This document shows, piece after piece, positions 24,944 through 33,076 of a stretch of DNA of 64,000 bases (position 1 is the first letter of the stretch; every line of letters starts with the position of its first letter). Source of the DNA: Burkholderiales bacterium. GTDB lineage: Bacteria; Pseudomonadota; Gammaproteobacteria; Burkholderiales; SG8-39. Both the position numbers and the translations under genes were made by a program. The stretch is taken from the NCBI GenBank assembly GCA_017880775.1, contig JADGRQ010000018.1, positions 1-64,000 on the forward strand, in the 5' to 3' direction. A model generated the notes under the pieces. That model was not told the DNA's origin, did no database searches, and was given only the letters and a program-made list of their open reading frames with translations.

Positions 24944-25477
24944 GGCGATGGCGTTCAGAACTGCTTCGACGTGATGCTTCGGGCTGGCATTCTGGCAGCA
25001 ATTGGGGCGAACCAGCCTCGGACGGCATTCTGGCTCATCCCCTGGGGCACCCCCTAGGGCAGAAGGCCCCGAAGGGGGCACGGCCAACAAACAATCAGTT
25101 GGCCGGCTAGCGGGCATCCATGAACATCCAGTTCTCCGAAACGCCCCTCCTCAACGGCTCATACGGCTACCCGAACCGCCACTTGGAGCTCGACTTGAGA
25201 TGCCAAATTGGCATTTCAAGATCGCCGCGCGCAGTACTTGGCGCGGGTCGCCTATGAGCGCCGCAACCATGAGGTCGACCTGGCTCGGACGGGATGAAGT
25301 GCCGTTCCCATGCTGGGCTCGGTCCCCGAGCCGAGGTGCCTTGACCGCTGCCGCTCTACGGGCAGGAGAATTGCGATGAGGTTCTGGCTGGGCGTAACAG
25401 ACAACAGGTGGTTTGATTACCTTACCCGAAGGTTTCTCTCCACCAGTTTTCAAGCTCATCGCCATTCTCCAGAAGTA
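24944..25477. other. Gene-poor stretch with palindromes and gene debris
   Basis: These 534 bases separate the VanZ start from the radical SAM stop. They contain an odd-centred palindrome, ATGCCAA-A-TTGGCAT (25200-25214), and a GC-rich stem candidate around 25046-25083 (CACCCCCTAGGGC against GGCCCCGAAGGGGG). They also hold a short frame ending QYLARVAYERRNHEVDLART that I cannot assign, and the start of an HNH-like gene at 25376. No intact gene fits here. The stretch looks like the residue of a deletion. Confidence 0.55.
25376..25432 (+). pseudogene. N-terminal stub of an HNH/restriction-endonuclease-like gene
   Basis: Behind a good ribosome site (CAGGAGAA) an ATG at 25376 reads MRFWLGVTDNRWFDYL. 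This closely resembles the start of a family of HNH-type putative restriction endonucleases that open with GVTDxxWFxFL. The expected continuation (a DEVNFW-like segment) is missing: the frame goes straight into unrelated residues and then antisense through the radical SAM gene. Fewer than 20 codons survive, so the family call rests on a short match. Confidence 0.5.
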
Positions 25478-26605
25478 TCAAAACAACTGCATCTGTCCCC
25501 CAACCACCGGCGACCTGAACTGCGTGCAATCCAGATCAATCCTCTCCCGGCTCCTCCGGTCCAGCCCGTGACGCTTGCGCGCAATCGAAAACCGCGCCCT
25601 CAGCAGCTCCGCGAAATTCCCTGTCCCACGCATGCGCGAGCCGAAATTCGGGTCGTTGTCGCGCCCGCCGTGCATGTCGCGCACGATGCTCATCACGTGG
25701 TCCGCGCGCTGCGGGTAGTGCGTCGCTAGCCATTCGCGGAACAGGCCCTTCAATTCGTTCGGCAGGCGCAGCAGCGTGTAATCCGCGCTGGTCGCGCCCG
25801 CGGCGTGCGCGGCTTCGATCACCGCTTCGATGGTGGTGTCGGTGAGCGCCGGGATGATCGGCGCCACCAGCACGCCGGTCGGGATGCCGGCGGACGACAG
25901 CGCCCGGATCGTATCCAGCCGCCGCTGCGGGCTGGCCGCGCGCGGCTCCAGGCGCCGCGCGACCACGCGATCGAGCGTGGCGATCGATACATAGACTTCG
26001 GCGAGGTGGTTCCTTGCCATCGGCCCGAGCAGGTCGAGGTCGCGCTCGATCAGCGCGCCCTTGGTGACGATGGTCACCGGGTGATTGCACTCGGCGAGGA
26101 TTTCCAGCACCTGGCGCGTGATCCTGAATTTTCGCTCGATCGGCTGGTAGCAGTCGGTGTTGGCGCCGAGCATGATTGGCGAAACCTTGTAGCCGGGCTT
26201 GGCGAGCTCCGCTTTCAGCAGTTCCGCCGCGTTGGTCTTGGCGAACAGCTTCGTTTCGAAATCCAGACCGGGCGAGAGCTCCAGATACGAATGGCTCGGG
26301 CGGGCGTAGCAGTAGACGCAGCCATGCTCGCATCCGCGGTATGGATTGATCGAGTGCTCGAACGGAATGTCGGGCGATTCGTTCCTCGAAATGATCGAGC
26401 GCGCCCTCTCTTCAGTGACCGTGGTGGCAACCTCGGGCGCCGGTTCGTCCTCGCGCGTCCAGCCGTCGTCGATTGCCTCGCGCGCTTCACCCTCGAACCG
26501 TCCTTGCGGATTCGAAACCGCGCCGCGCGCCTTGCGCGGGCGGGGTGTTTCGCTGGATCGACCGATCTGCACCTGCGTGGCCCTACAATGACGGTTCAGG
26601 GGCAT
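25478..26605 (-). CDS. PA0069 family radical SAM protein
   Basis: A 375-residue radical SAM enzyme whose cluster motif CEHGCVYCYAR (CxxxCxxC) follows HSINPYRG. GANTDCYQPIERKFRITRQVLEIL is diagnostic of the SplB-like PA0069 group. The function is unknown; photolyase-like repair has been suggested for SplB relatives. The ATG at 26605 faces the MFS gene with only 20 bases between, so a later start is possible; the family core begins near RGAVSNPQGRFE. The C-terminus (GGQMQLF) is typical of the group. Confidence 0.88.
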   Translation of the reverse strand: MPLNRHCRATQVQIGRSSETPRPRKARGAVSNPQGRFEGEAREAIDDGWTREDEPAPEVATTVTEERARSIISRNESPDIPFEHSINPYRGCEHGCVYCYARPSHSYLELSPGLDFETKLFAKTNAAELLKAELAKPGYKVSPIMLGANTDCYQPIERKFRITRQVLEILAECNHPVTIVTKGALIERDLDLLGPMARNHLAEVYVSIATLDRVVARRLEPRAASPQRRLDTIRALSSAGIPTGVLVAPIIPALTDTTIEAVIEAAHAAGATSADYTLLRLPNELKGLFREWLATHYPQRADHVMSIVRDMHGGRDNDPNFGSRMRGTGNFAELLRARFSIARKRHGLDRRSRERIDLDCTQFRSPVVGGQMQLF

Positions 26606-26625
26606 CGTACCCGAATACTGTATAA

Positions 26626-27810
26626 ATGAACAGCACCCGCCGGACTGTCGCGATCCTCGCCGCCTGCCAGGCGATGCTGATGACGAACAACGCGACGCTG
26701 ATCGCGATCAACGGCCTGGCCGGCCTCGCGCTCGCGCCGGTGAAGGCGCTCGCCACGCTGCCGGTCACCTGCTGGGTGGTCGGTGGCGCTCTCTCTACGA
26801 TGCAGAGTTCGCTTTACATGAAGCGGGTCGGCCGCAAACGCGGGTTCATGACCGGGACTTTGGTCGGCGTCGCGGGCGCGCTGGTGTGCGCAATGGCGAT
26901 CTGGCTGCAGAGCTTCTGGCTGCTGTGCTTTGGCACGCTGGTGTTCGGCGTGTACAACGGCTTCGCGCAGTACTACCGGTTTGCCGCCGCCGACGCGGCG
27001 CCACCGGATTACAAAGCGACCGCCATTTCGCTGGTGCTGGCAGGCGGGTTGGTCGGAGGTATCCTCGGCCCGAGTGTTTCGCGCTTTACCATCGACCTGG
27101 CGGGGCCAAAATTCATGTCGGCCTATCTCGCGCTGATCGTGTTCTCGCTGGTCACGCTCGCGCTGCTCGCGCGCCTGAAGATTCCCAATCCGACCGAGTC
27201 CGAGCGCAGCGCGAGCGGCCGGCCGCTCGCGCAGATTGCCGCGCAACCGAAGTTCATCGTCGCGGTGGCGGCCGGCGCGATCGGCTACGGAGTCATGAAT
27301 TTCCTGATGACCTCCACCCCGATAGCGATGAGCGTATGCGGCCATCCGTATGGCGATGCCGCCTTCGTCATCTCCGCGCACGTGATCGCGATGTTCGCGC
27401 CGTCCTTCGTCACCGGGGCGCTGGTGAAGCGCGTCGGCGTGCTGCCGCTGCTGGTGACGGGCGTGCTGCTCAATCTGGCGGCCATCTGCATCGCGCTCGA
27501 AGGCGTCGCGGTGGCGAATTTCTGGTGGTCGCTGGTGACGCTGGGCGTGGGCTGGAATTTCCTGTACATCGGCGGCACCGCGCTGCTCACCGAGACCTAC
27601 CGGCCGGAGGAGCGGGCGAAAGCGCAGGGCGCGAACGACTCCGCGATCTTCATCATGATGGCGATCTCCTCGCTTACCTCCGGCCTGATCGTCACCAGCG
27701 CCGGCTGGGAAAAGGTGAACTACGCCGCGCTGCCGCTGGTTGCCGTGGTCGGCGTGGCGGTCATCTGGCTGGCGTTTCAGATGCGCACAGAGCGGCGCGC
27801 GGCGGCTTGA
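26626..27810 (+). CDS. MFS transporter
   Basis: A 394-residue 12-helix major facilitator of the YfcJ/bacilysin-exporter-like type, with MKRVGRKRGFMTGTLVG in the helix 2-3 loop and FGVYNGFAQYYRFAAADA in helix 4. The ATG at 26626 is not preceded by a Shine-Dalgarno; TGTATAAATG directly abuts it. It is divergent from the radical SAM gene by 20 bases and is followed after 10 bases by the PLP enzyme. A role in moving an amino-acid-like substrate is inferred from that neighbour only. Confidence 0.9.
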   Translation: MNSTRRTVAILAACQAMLMTNNATLIAINGLAGLALAPVKALATLPVTCWVVGGALSTMQSSLYMKRVGRKRGFMTGTLVGVAGALVCAMAIWLQSFWLLCFGTLVFGVYNGFAQYYRFAAADAAPPDYKATAISLVLAGGLVGGILGPSVSRFTIDLAGPKFMSAYLALIVFSLVTLALLARLKIPNPTESERSASGRPLAQIAAQPKFIVAVAAGAIGYGVMNFLMTSTPIAMSVCGHPYGDAAFVISAHVIAMFAPSFVTGALVKRVGVLPLLVTGVLLNLAAICIALEGVAVANFWWSLVTLGVGWNFLYIGGTALLTETYRPEERAKAQGANDSAIFIMMAISSLTSGLIVTSAGWEKVNYAALPLVAVVGVAVIWLAFQMRTERRAAA

Positions 27811-27820
27811 CCATCAAGCG

Positions 27821-28957
27821 ATGGCTGCGCACCTGCACCTGCCCGCACGCGTCGGCCGGCCGATCGCCGAGATCGACACGCCGGCGCTGGTGATCGACCT
27901 GGATGCGTTCGAGCGCAACCTGGATGCGCTCAACCGTTCGATCGCCGGGCGCGACATCCGCGTGCGAGCCCATGCCAAGACCCACAAATGCCCGGAGATC
28001 GCGCTGCGCCAGATCGCTGCGGGCGCGGTGGGCGTGTGCTGCCAGAAGGCCGGCGAAGCAGAGGCGATGGTGGAGGGCGGCGTCGGCGACGTGCTGGTGT
28101 CGAACGAGGTAGTCGGCGGTTCCAAGCTCGCGCGGCTGGCACGGCTCGCGCGCCGCGCGAAGGTCGGCGTATGCGTCGACGACGCGGGCAACATCGATGC
28201 GGTGGCCGCGGCGGCGCGCTCCGCCGGGGTCACGCTCGACGTCTATGTCGAAATCGATGTGGGTGCGCGGCGCTGCGGCGTCGCGCCGGGCGATGCGGCG
28301 GTGGCGCTCGCGCGCAAGCTGCGGGGCTCGCCCGAGCTGCGCTTTGCGGGTCTGCAGGCGTATCACGGATCGGCGCAACACATTCGCAGCATGACCGACC
28401 GGCGCGCGGCGATCGAAAACGCCGCCGGTGCGGTGCGCCAAACGCGCGCGGCGCTCGAGCGCGAGGGGATTCGATGCCCGATCGTCACCGGTGCCGGCAG
28501 CGGCAGCTACATGTTCGAGATCGAGACCGGCGCGTGGAACGAGGTGCAGCCCGGCTCGTACGTCTTCATGGACGCAGATTACGCGAGGAACGAGTGGGCC
28601 GCTCCGCTGCCGCGCTTCGAACATGCGCTGTTCGTGCTCTCCACCGTGATGAGCCTTCCTGCGCCCGGGCGCGCGATGCTCGACGCGGGCCTCAAGGCGT
28701 CGAGCGTCGACTCCGGCCTGCCCAGTGTCTGGCACTCACCCGGAATTCGCTACACGCGCCCTTCCGACGAGCACGGCGTGCTCGAGCTCGATGCGGACGC
28801 GCCGATGCTGCACCTCGGGCAGAAGCTGCTGCTGGTGCCCGGGCACTGCGACCCGACGGCGAATCTGCACGACTGGTACGTCTGCGTCCGCGGCGGGATG
28901 GATCAGGGCACGGTCGAGGCGCTGTGGCCCATCACCGCGCGCGGCGCCGGGTATTGA
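27821..28957 (+). CDS. DSD1 family PLP enzyme (D-threonine aldolase / D-serine dehydratase-like)
   Basis: A 378-residue fold-type III PLP enzyme. The N-terminal barrel begins IDTPALVIDLDAFERNLD, with the PLP lysine at residue 53 in RAHAKTHKC. Near the C-terminus PGHCDPTANLHDW carries the His and Cys metal ligands of this family. It should cleave D-threonine-like 3-hydroxy amino acids or dehydrate D-serine or threo-3-hydroxyaspartate. The start at 27821 (MAAHLHLP) is preferred to 27740, which lies inside the MFS gene. Confidence 0.88.
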   Translation: MAAHLHLPARVGRPIAEIDTPALVIDLDAFERNLDALNRSIAGRDIRVRAHAKTHKCPEIALRQIAAGAVGVCCQKAGEAEAMVEGGVGDVLVSNEVVGGSKLARLARLARRAKVGVCVDDAGNIDAVAAAARSAGVTLDVYVEIDVGARRCGVAPGDAAVALARKLRGSPELRFAGLQAYHGSAQHIRSMTDRRAAIENAAGAVRQTRAALEREGIRCPIVTGAGSGSYMFEIETGAWNEVQPGSYVFMDADYARNEWAAPLPRFEHALFVLSTVMSLPAPGRAMLDAGLKASSVDSGLPSVWHSPGIRYTRPSDEHGVLELDADAPMLHLGQKLLLVPGHCDPTANLHDWYVCVRGGMDQGTVEALWPITARGAGY

Positions 28958-28962
28958 TGTGA

Positions 28963-29017
28963 CCGGATTCCCGCCCCCCGATGGAATCATTCGGGGACAA
29001 GCTTCGCGGGAATGACG
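28963..29017 (+). repeat. REP-like hairpin, copy 2 (expanded, nested stems)
   Basis: The outer arms ATTCCCGC (28967-28974) and GCGGGAAT (29006-29013) match copies 1 and 3. They enclose an inner stem of CCCCGA (28976-28981) and TCGGGG (28991-28996). The right flank is GACG, as in the other copies. The track ORF starting at 29012 uses an ATG lying inside this repeat. Confidence 0.7.
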
Positions 29018-29032
29018 CAAGAATTCGCCTTG

Positions 29033-29818
29033 ATGCGTTGCAGGCAGCGCGCCGCGGCGTCGCGACGACCGGCAATCACCGTAAGCGAGGAGCGCGGCGT
29101 GCGCATGCTGCACCTCGGCGGAGAGCACATACAGAGCGCCATGCGCATCGCCGAGCCCCACGCGCTCGAGCTCGACTACACGCGCTGCATGATGGCTTTC
29201 CTGCTGTTCCACCCGCAGCCGCGCGAATGCCTGATGATCGGCCTGGGCGGCGGCTCGATCGCAAAGTTCATTCACCGCAACCTGCGCGCGGTGCGCACCC
29301 GTGTGGTGGAGCTCAACCCGGCAGTGGTGATCGCGGCGCGCTCGCTGTTTCACCTGCCCGACGACGATGCGCGCCTTGCGGTCGAGATCGGCGACGGCGC
29401 CCGGGCAGTGCGAACGCTGAGAGAAGGGTGCGACCTGCTGGTCGCCGACGGCTTCGAGGACGGGGCGCAGGTCGACGGACTCACCAGCGAGGATTTTTAC
29501 GCGAATGCCTGGGACGCGCTTGCCGAGCCGGGAGTGCTGGTGACCAATTTCTTCGGCGACGACCGGAAGCTCGATTTCTATCTGCGGCGGGTCGAGGCGG
29601 CGTTCGGCGGCCGCACCGTCTGCCTCGAGTCACGCAGCGATGGCAACGTGATCGTGTTCGCGCTGAAGGGCGGGCGGGACCGTTTCGGGTGGGAGGAGCT
29701 GCGCACTTGCGCGCTGCGGCTGGAGGCGCGTTACGACCTGCCGTTTGTGCGCTACGTTGCCGGGCTGCGGCGCATGAACCCGCACACCGAAGACCATCTT
29801 CTGGTCGCCGTGGAGTAA
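29033..29818 (+). CDS. Spermidine synthase-like methyltransferase-fold protein
   Basis: A 261-residue Rossmann-like protein. MIGLGGGSIAKFI and VVELNPAVVIAARSLF form the nucleotide/aminopropyl-donor site of polyamine aminopropyltransferases, followed by DLLVADGFED. It is a short SpeE-like form, and the true activity is uncertain because many such proteins are not spermidine synthases. I take ATG 29033 because the track start at 29012 lies within the REP-like repeat. The next gene, a TauE permease, begins 34 bases after its stop. Confidence 0.85.
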   Translation: MRCRQRAAASRRPAITVSEERGVRMLHLGGEHIQSAMRIAEPHALELDYTRCMMAFLLFHPQPRECLMIGLGGGSIAKFIHRNLRAVRTRVVELNPAVVIAARSLFHLPDDDARLAVEIGDGARAVRTLREGCDLLVADGFEDGAQVDGLTSEDFYANAWDALAEPGVLVTNFFGDDRKLDFYLRRVEAAFGGRTVCLESRSDGNVIVFALKGGRDRFGWEELRTCALRLEARYDLPFVRYVAGLRRMNPHTEDHLLVAVE

Positions 29819-29852
29819 CATTCCCGCGCACCCACAGGATGAGCCCAAAACG

Positions 29853-30605
29853 TTGAGCGATCTCCTCGCGCAGCACTGGCAACTGCTGGTGCTCGCGCCC
29901 GTCGGGTTTGCCGGGTCGGTGATTTTCGGCATCACCGGCTTCGGCGCCGCGCTGATCACCATTCCGATCGCGACGCACGTGGTGCCCTTGCCATTCGCGC
30001 TGGCGCTGTTCGTGCTGATGGACCTCGTCAACGCGTTGCGCATCGGCCTGGAGAACCCGCGCAATGCGCAGCGCGCGGAGTGGACGCGCTTGGTTCCGAT
30101 GATCCTCGCGGGCACCGTGGCGGGCGTTACGCTGCTGGTCAACCTGCCGCGCCAGATGGCGACCTTCGCGCTCGGCGCATTCGTGATCGCGTTCGCGCTC
30201 TACAGCCTGCGAAGACACGGCGAATCGCGCGCGCGTCTCAGCACCGGCTGGGCCTGGGTCGCGGGATTCGCCGGCGGAATCACCAGCACGGTGTTCGGTG
30301 CGGGCGGCCCGCCTTACGCGATGTACCTGTCGCAGCGCGGACTCAGCAAGGAGCAATACCGCGCCACGCTCGGCCTTGCCACGCTCACCAGCATTTCGCT
30401 GCGCACGGTGGCGTTCCTGGCCACCGGAACCCTGCTCGATGCGCGCGTGTGGTTGTATGCGCTCGCCGTGGTTCCGGCCGGATTGCTCGGGCTTTGGGCG
30501 GCGGGGCACATTTTCCGCCGCATCTCGCGCGACGCGCTGATGCGCGTGGTGGCGTTGATGCTGCTGGCGAGCGGGGGTTCGCTGATCGTGCGCTCGCTCG
30601 CGTGA
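29853..30605 (+). CDS. TauE/SafE family permease (second copy)
   Basis: A 250-residue permease with the repeat signatures GFAGSVIFGITGFGAALITIP and FAGGITSTVFGAGGPPYAMYL. It starts with TTG at 29853. It is distant in sequence from the copy at 529-1464 and has no TIGR02186 partner. The substrate is unknown, likely an anion or organosulfur compound. It converges with the GFA gene, leaving only 11 bases between stops. Confidence 0.88.
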   Translation: MSDLLAQHWQLLVLAPVGFAGSVIFGITGFGAALITIPIATHVVPLPFALALFVLMDLVNALRIGLENPRNAQRAEWTRLVPMILAGTVAGVTLLVNLPRQMATFALGAFVIAFALYSLRRHGESRARLSTGWAWVAGFAGGITSTVFGAGGPPYAMYLSQRGLSKEQYRATLGLATLTSISLRTVAFLATGTLLDARVWLYALAVVPAGLLGLWAAGHIFRRISRDALMRVVALMLLASGGSLIVRSLA

Positions 30606-30616
30606 CAGACTGCGAT

Positions 30617-31042
30617 TCAAGCCCCCCAGTCGTCCGCGTATTCGTCGAATCCGGGAAGACCGGCGGCATCGGACGTCCACGGCGCCCGTGAACGCCAGAA
30701 GATGTGCGCTCGAGGCTTGAGGCCGGGCACATTATCGAGGGAGCCGGCGGGAACGACGATCACTCTTCCGCTCCTGGTGTGGTGCGGAAGCGGCCCGCCG
30801 CAGTTCCTGCAGAACGTGGTCGCGAAACTTCTTGCACTTGGCAGATCGAAACGCACCACCGCATCCTGGCCCGAGAGCCAACTCAATCGATCAGGCGATA
30901 CGTAGAGGTTCGTTGCATGCGAGGAACCGGTCGCTTTCCTGCAGCGCGAGCAGTGGCAGTGGGCAAATTCGAGGAACGGCGCGCGGACCTCGTAGGCAAT
31001 CGCGCCGCACAGGCAGCTGCCCCGCAGGACTTCATCGCTCAT
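30617..31042 (-). CDS. GFA family protein (glutathione-dependent formaldehyde-activating fold)
   Basis: A 141-residue Mss4-fold zinc protein with the three ligand groups GSCLCGAI, HCHCSRCRK and FCRNCG. GFA-type enzymes join glutathione and formaldehyde, but most homologues are uncharacterised. The ATG at 31042 has GAGGAGAA in front and overlaps the GrpB stop by 11 bases. It is the last gene of the leftward run that also holds Gor, so a glutathione link is plausible. Confidence 0.88.
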   Translation of the reverse strand: MSDEVLRGSCLCGAIAYEVRAPFLEFAHCHCSRCRKATGSSHATNLYVSPDRLSWLSGQDAVVRFDLPSARSFATTFCRNCGGPLPHHTRSGRVIVVPAGSLDNVPGLKPRAHIFWRSRAPWTSDAAGLPGFDEYADDWGA

Positions 31043-31595
31043 TGGTTCTCCTCAAAACTTCGGCAATGAAGTCCGTCTTGGCTTCGGTATAGGCATCGCG
31101 ATCGTGCCGGTAGCGAACAGCCAGAGCATCCTTCAGTTCCGCATACCGCCGGGCAAGCATCGGATCTCCGCGCAACGCATCCCGGAACAGGAGTTCGGTC
31201 TTGGCGTCGGAAGGAACGCGCACGTGCACGTGGTGAGTGCGGCGTGGACCGAATGGCGGCATGCCTTTCACAAAGAACATCCGGTCCTTGCGCGGGTTCT
31301 CCGGCCAGGATACATAGCCGAGCGAAGCAATCGGGCCGATCAGGTCCGGCCAGAGGCCGGGGTACGGGTGAATCACCAGAATATCTATGATCGGCTTGGC
31401 GCGAATATTCGGAATCGCCGTGCTTCCGAAATGCTCGAGGCACACTCCTGCTGCACGAGGCAGTACCTGGATCAAAGCGCTCGCCTCCGCCGCGTACTGT
31501 CCCGGCCATGAAGGATCGGGATCGACCAGTTCGATTCGATCCTCGGCTGCGTCAACCCTGCTTTGCGAACGCAAGCCTGACGCCGAGATAGACAA
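31032..31595 (-). CDS. GrpB family protein (UPF0157)
   Basis: A protein of about 187 residues with the nucleotidyltransferase-fold GrpB pattern: ELVDPDPSWPGQY, LEHFGSTAIPNIRAKPIIDILV (GSTA and D-x-D-like metal site) and HHVHVRV. The function is not established; CoaE-fused versions exist. I choose the TTG at 31595 because GGAGG lies five bases upstream. The ATG at 31631 would overlap LysE by 80 bases. It overlaps both neighbours and is clearly co-translated with them. Confidence 0.8.
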   Translation of the reverse strand: MSISASGLRSQSRVDAAEDRIELVDPDPSWPGQYAAEASALIQVLPRAAGVCLEHFGSTAIPNIRAKPIIDILVIHPYPGLWPDLIGPIASLGYVSWPENPRKDRMFFVKGMPPFGPRRTHHVHVRVPSDAKTELLFRDALRGDPMLARRYAELKDALAVRYRHDRDAYTEAKTDFIAEVLRRTNER

Positions 31596-32187
31596 AGAAA
31601 CCTCCGATACAGCCGTTGAACCATGCCGCAAGCCTATTGTGCTTCAAGCCCGCCGTCATCCGCGCGGCGGACCAGGCGACAAACAGGTTCCAGAGCGTAC
31701 CGTTCAGGTTGAAGACGGCTCCGAGGAACAGCAGTGCCAGCGGTTTGCTCAGAGCCTCCGGGTCGATGAACTGGGGCAGAAACGCGAGGAAGAACAGTGC
31801 AACCTTCGGGTTCAGCAGGTTGGTCAGGAACCCCTGCATGAACACCGTGCGTAGCGCGGCGGGCGCGAGCGTGACCGTTGACTTCGCGTCCGGACCGGAG
31901 CGCGAAGCGACAATCAGGGAAACGCCCACGTACACCAGGTAGGCCGCACCGATCATCTGCACGATCGAAAATGCGGTGGCCGAAGCGGCAAGCACGGCGG
32001 AAAGCCCGAGCGCCGCCGCGACGGTATGCACGACGCACCCTGCGCCGATCCCCAGAGCGGCTGCGGCTCCGGCCCGCAAGCCCTGGGTGGTACTTCGCCC
32101 GATGACGTAAAGCATGTCTGGTCCCGGCGTGATGTTCAGCAGCACGCCGGCGGCGACGAACAGCGCAAAGTCGTGAGTCCCGAACAT
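31552..32187 (-). CDS. LysE family translocator (amino acid exporter)
   Basis: A 211-residue protein with about six helices. LNITPGPDMLYVIGRS near the N-terminus is the LysE/RhtB signature, and FLTNLLNPKVALFFLAFLPQF follows mid-protein. The family exports basic or neutral amino acids and derivatives such as homoserine lactone. It starts at ATG 32187, two bases after the DUF2127 stop, and overlaps GrpB at its end. The substrate is unknown. Confidence 0.92.
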   Translation of the reverse strand: MFGTHDFALFVAAGVLLNITPGPDMLYVIGRSTTQGLRAGAAAALGIGAGCVVHTVAAALGLSAVLAASATAFSIVQMIGAAYLVYVGVSLIVASRSGPDAKSTVTLAPAALRTVFMQGFLTNLLNPKVALFFLAFLPQFIDPEALSKPLALLFLGAVFNLNGTLWNLFVAWSAARMTAGLKHNRLAAWFNGCIGGFFVYLGVRLAFAKQG

Positions 32188-32189
32188 GA

Positions 32190-32663
32190 TCAGTGAGCGT
32201 TCTCCATCTCCGCCGGACGCTCGCGAAGCAAAGCATTGATCATCATGCCGACGATGAATACGTTGAGCGCAAGCGCGCCGACAGAGATCCAGGTCGCGCG
32301 ATGGAACAGATGGTAAATCTCATACGGGATGTAAATGCAGCCGCTGACCGCAGCAAGCCATTCGGCCCATCGGCGTCCGTGCCACAAACCATAAGCCTCG
32401 ACCAGGCGCACCAGACCGTAGGTCGCGGCGAAGGCGGCCAGCAGCCACAAGCGGGCATCGGTCACGTGCGCGGCGGCGTCGAGGAAGATGTGCGGATAAT
32501 GTCTGGCCGCGTTAAGGTGCATATGATCGACCAGCCGGTCGGCGAAGCGCTGGACGTCATGATGGATCAGGGCCAGCGCGCCGAATCCCGCCAGCAAGAC
32601 CAGTCCGCCCTTGGCTGCCTCGAACAGCGCGACGATGCGGATCTCGCTGGACAACACCCGCAT
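32190..32663 (-). CDS. DUF2127 family membrane protein
   Basis: A 157-residue protein with about four helices. IRIVALFEAAKGGLVLLAGF at the N-terminus and RLVEAYGLWHGRRWAEWLAAVS near the middle are DUF2127 hallmarks. The function is unknown. Its ATG overlaps the thioesterase stop by one base (TGATG), so the true start is 32663, not the track start at 32771. Confidence 0.87.
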   Translation of the reverse strand: MRVLSSEIRIVALFEAAKGGLVLLAGFGALALIHHDVQRFADRLVDHMHLNAARHYPHIFLDAAAHVTDARLWLLAAFAATYGLVRLVEAYGLWHGRRWAEWLAAVSGCIYIPYEIYHLFHRATWISVGALALNVFIVGMMINALLRERPAEMENAH

Positions 32664-33061
32664 CACAACACCATCTGCGTCTGCGTCACCACTGCGATCA
32701 TCTTTCCCTCGGCAGAGGTGACCGTGGTCTGCCAGGTCATGGTCCGCTTGCCCTTGTGCAGCGCCGTGCACTTGCCGGTGACCTCGGTGCCTGCCGGAGC
32801 GGGGCGGAAGAAATTGGTCTTGGATTCAAGGGTGGCCGTACCAGAGGATTCCGGGATGTTGAGGATCGTCGCCACCGCCCCGATGGTGTCCGCGAACGCC
32901 ATGATCGCGCCGCCGTGCAGGATGTTCCCGCCGGTGCACAGGTCGGGGCGCACCTTGAGCCTGGCGGTCACCAGGTCCGGTCCGGCCTCGACGAACTCCA
33001 TCCCGATCAGGTCGGGGAACATTCCCTTGATGCGCTTTTGAATCGATGCGACAGCATTCAT
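32663..33061 (-). CDS. PaaI family thioesterase (hotdog fold)
   Basis: A 132-residue hotdog-fold thioesterase with CTGGNILHGGAIMAFADT (catalytic HGG loop) and a long helix. PaaI-like enzymes hydrolyse aryl- or acyl-CoA thioesters. It lies 15 bases after Gor and overlaps DUF2127. The Nudix-MBL fusion and dienoyl-CoA-reductase-like SDR upstream in the same run support a role in acyl-CoA homeostasis. Confidence 0.9.
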   Translation of the reverse strand: MNAVASIQKRIKGMFPDLIGMEFVEAGPDLVTARLKVRPDLCTGGNILHGGAIMAFADTIGAVATILNIPESSGTATLESKTNFFRPAPAGTEVTGKCTALHKGKRTMTWQTTVTSAEGKMIAVVTQTQMVL

Positions 33062-33076
33062 GTTCTTCCTTTCCGG

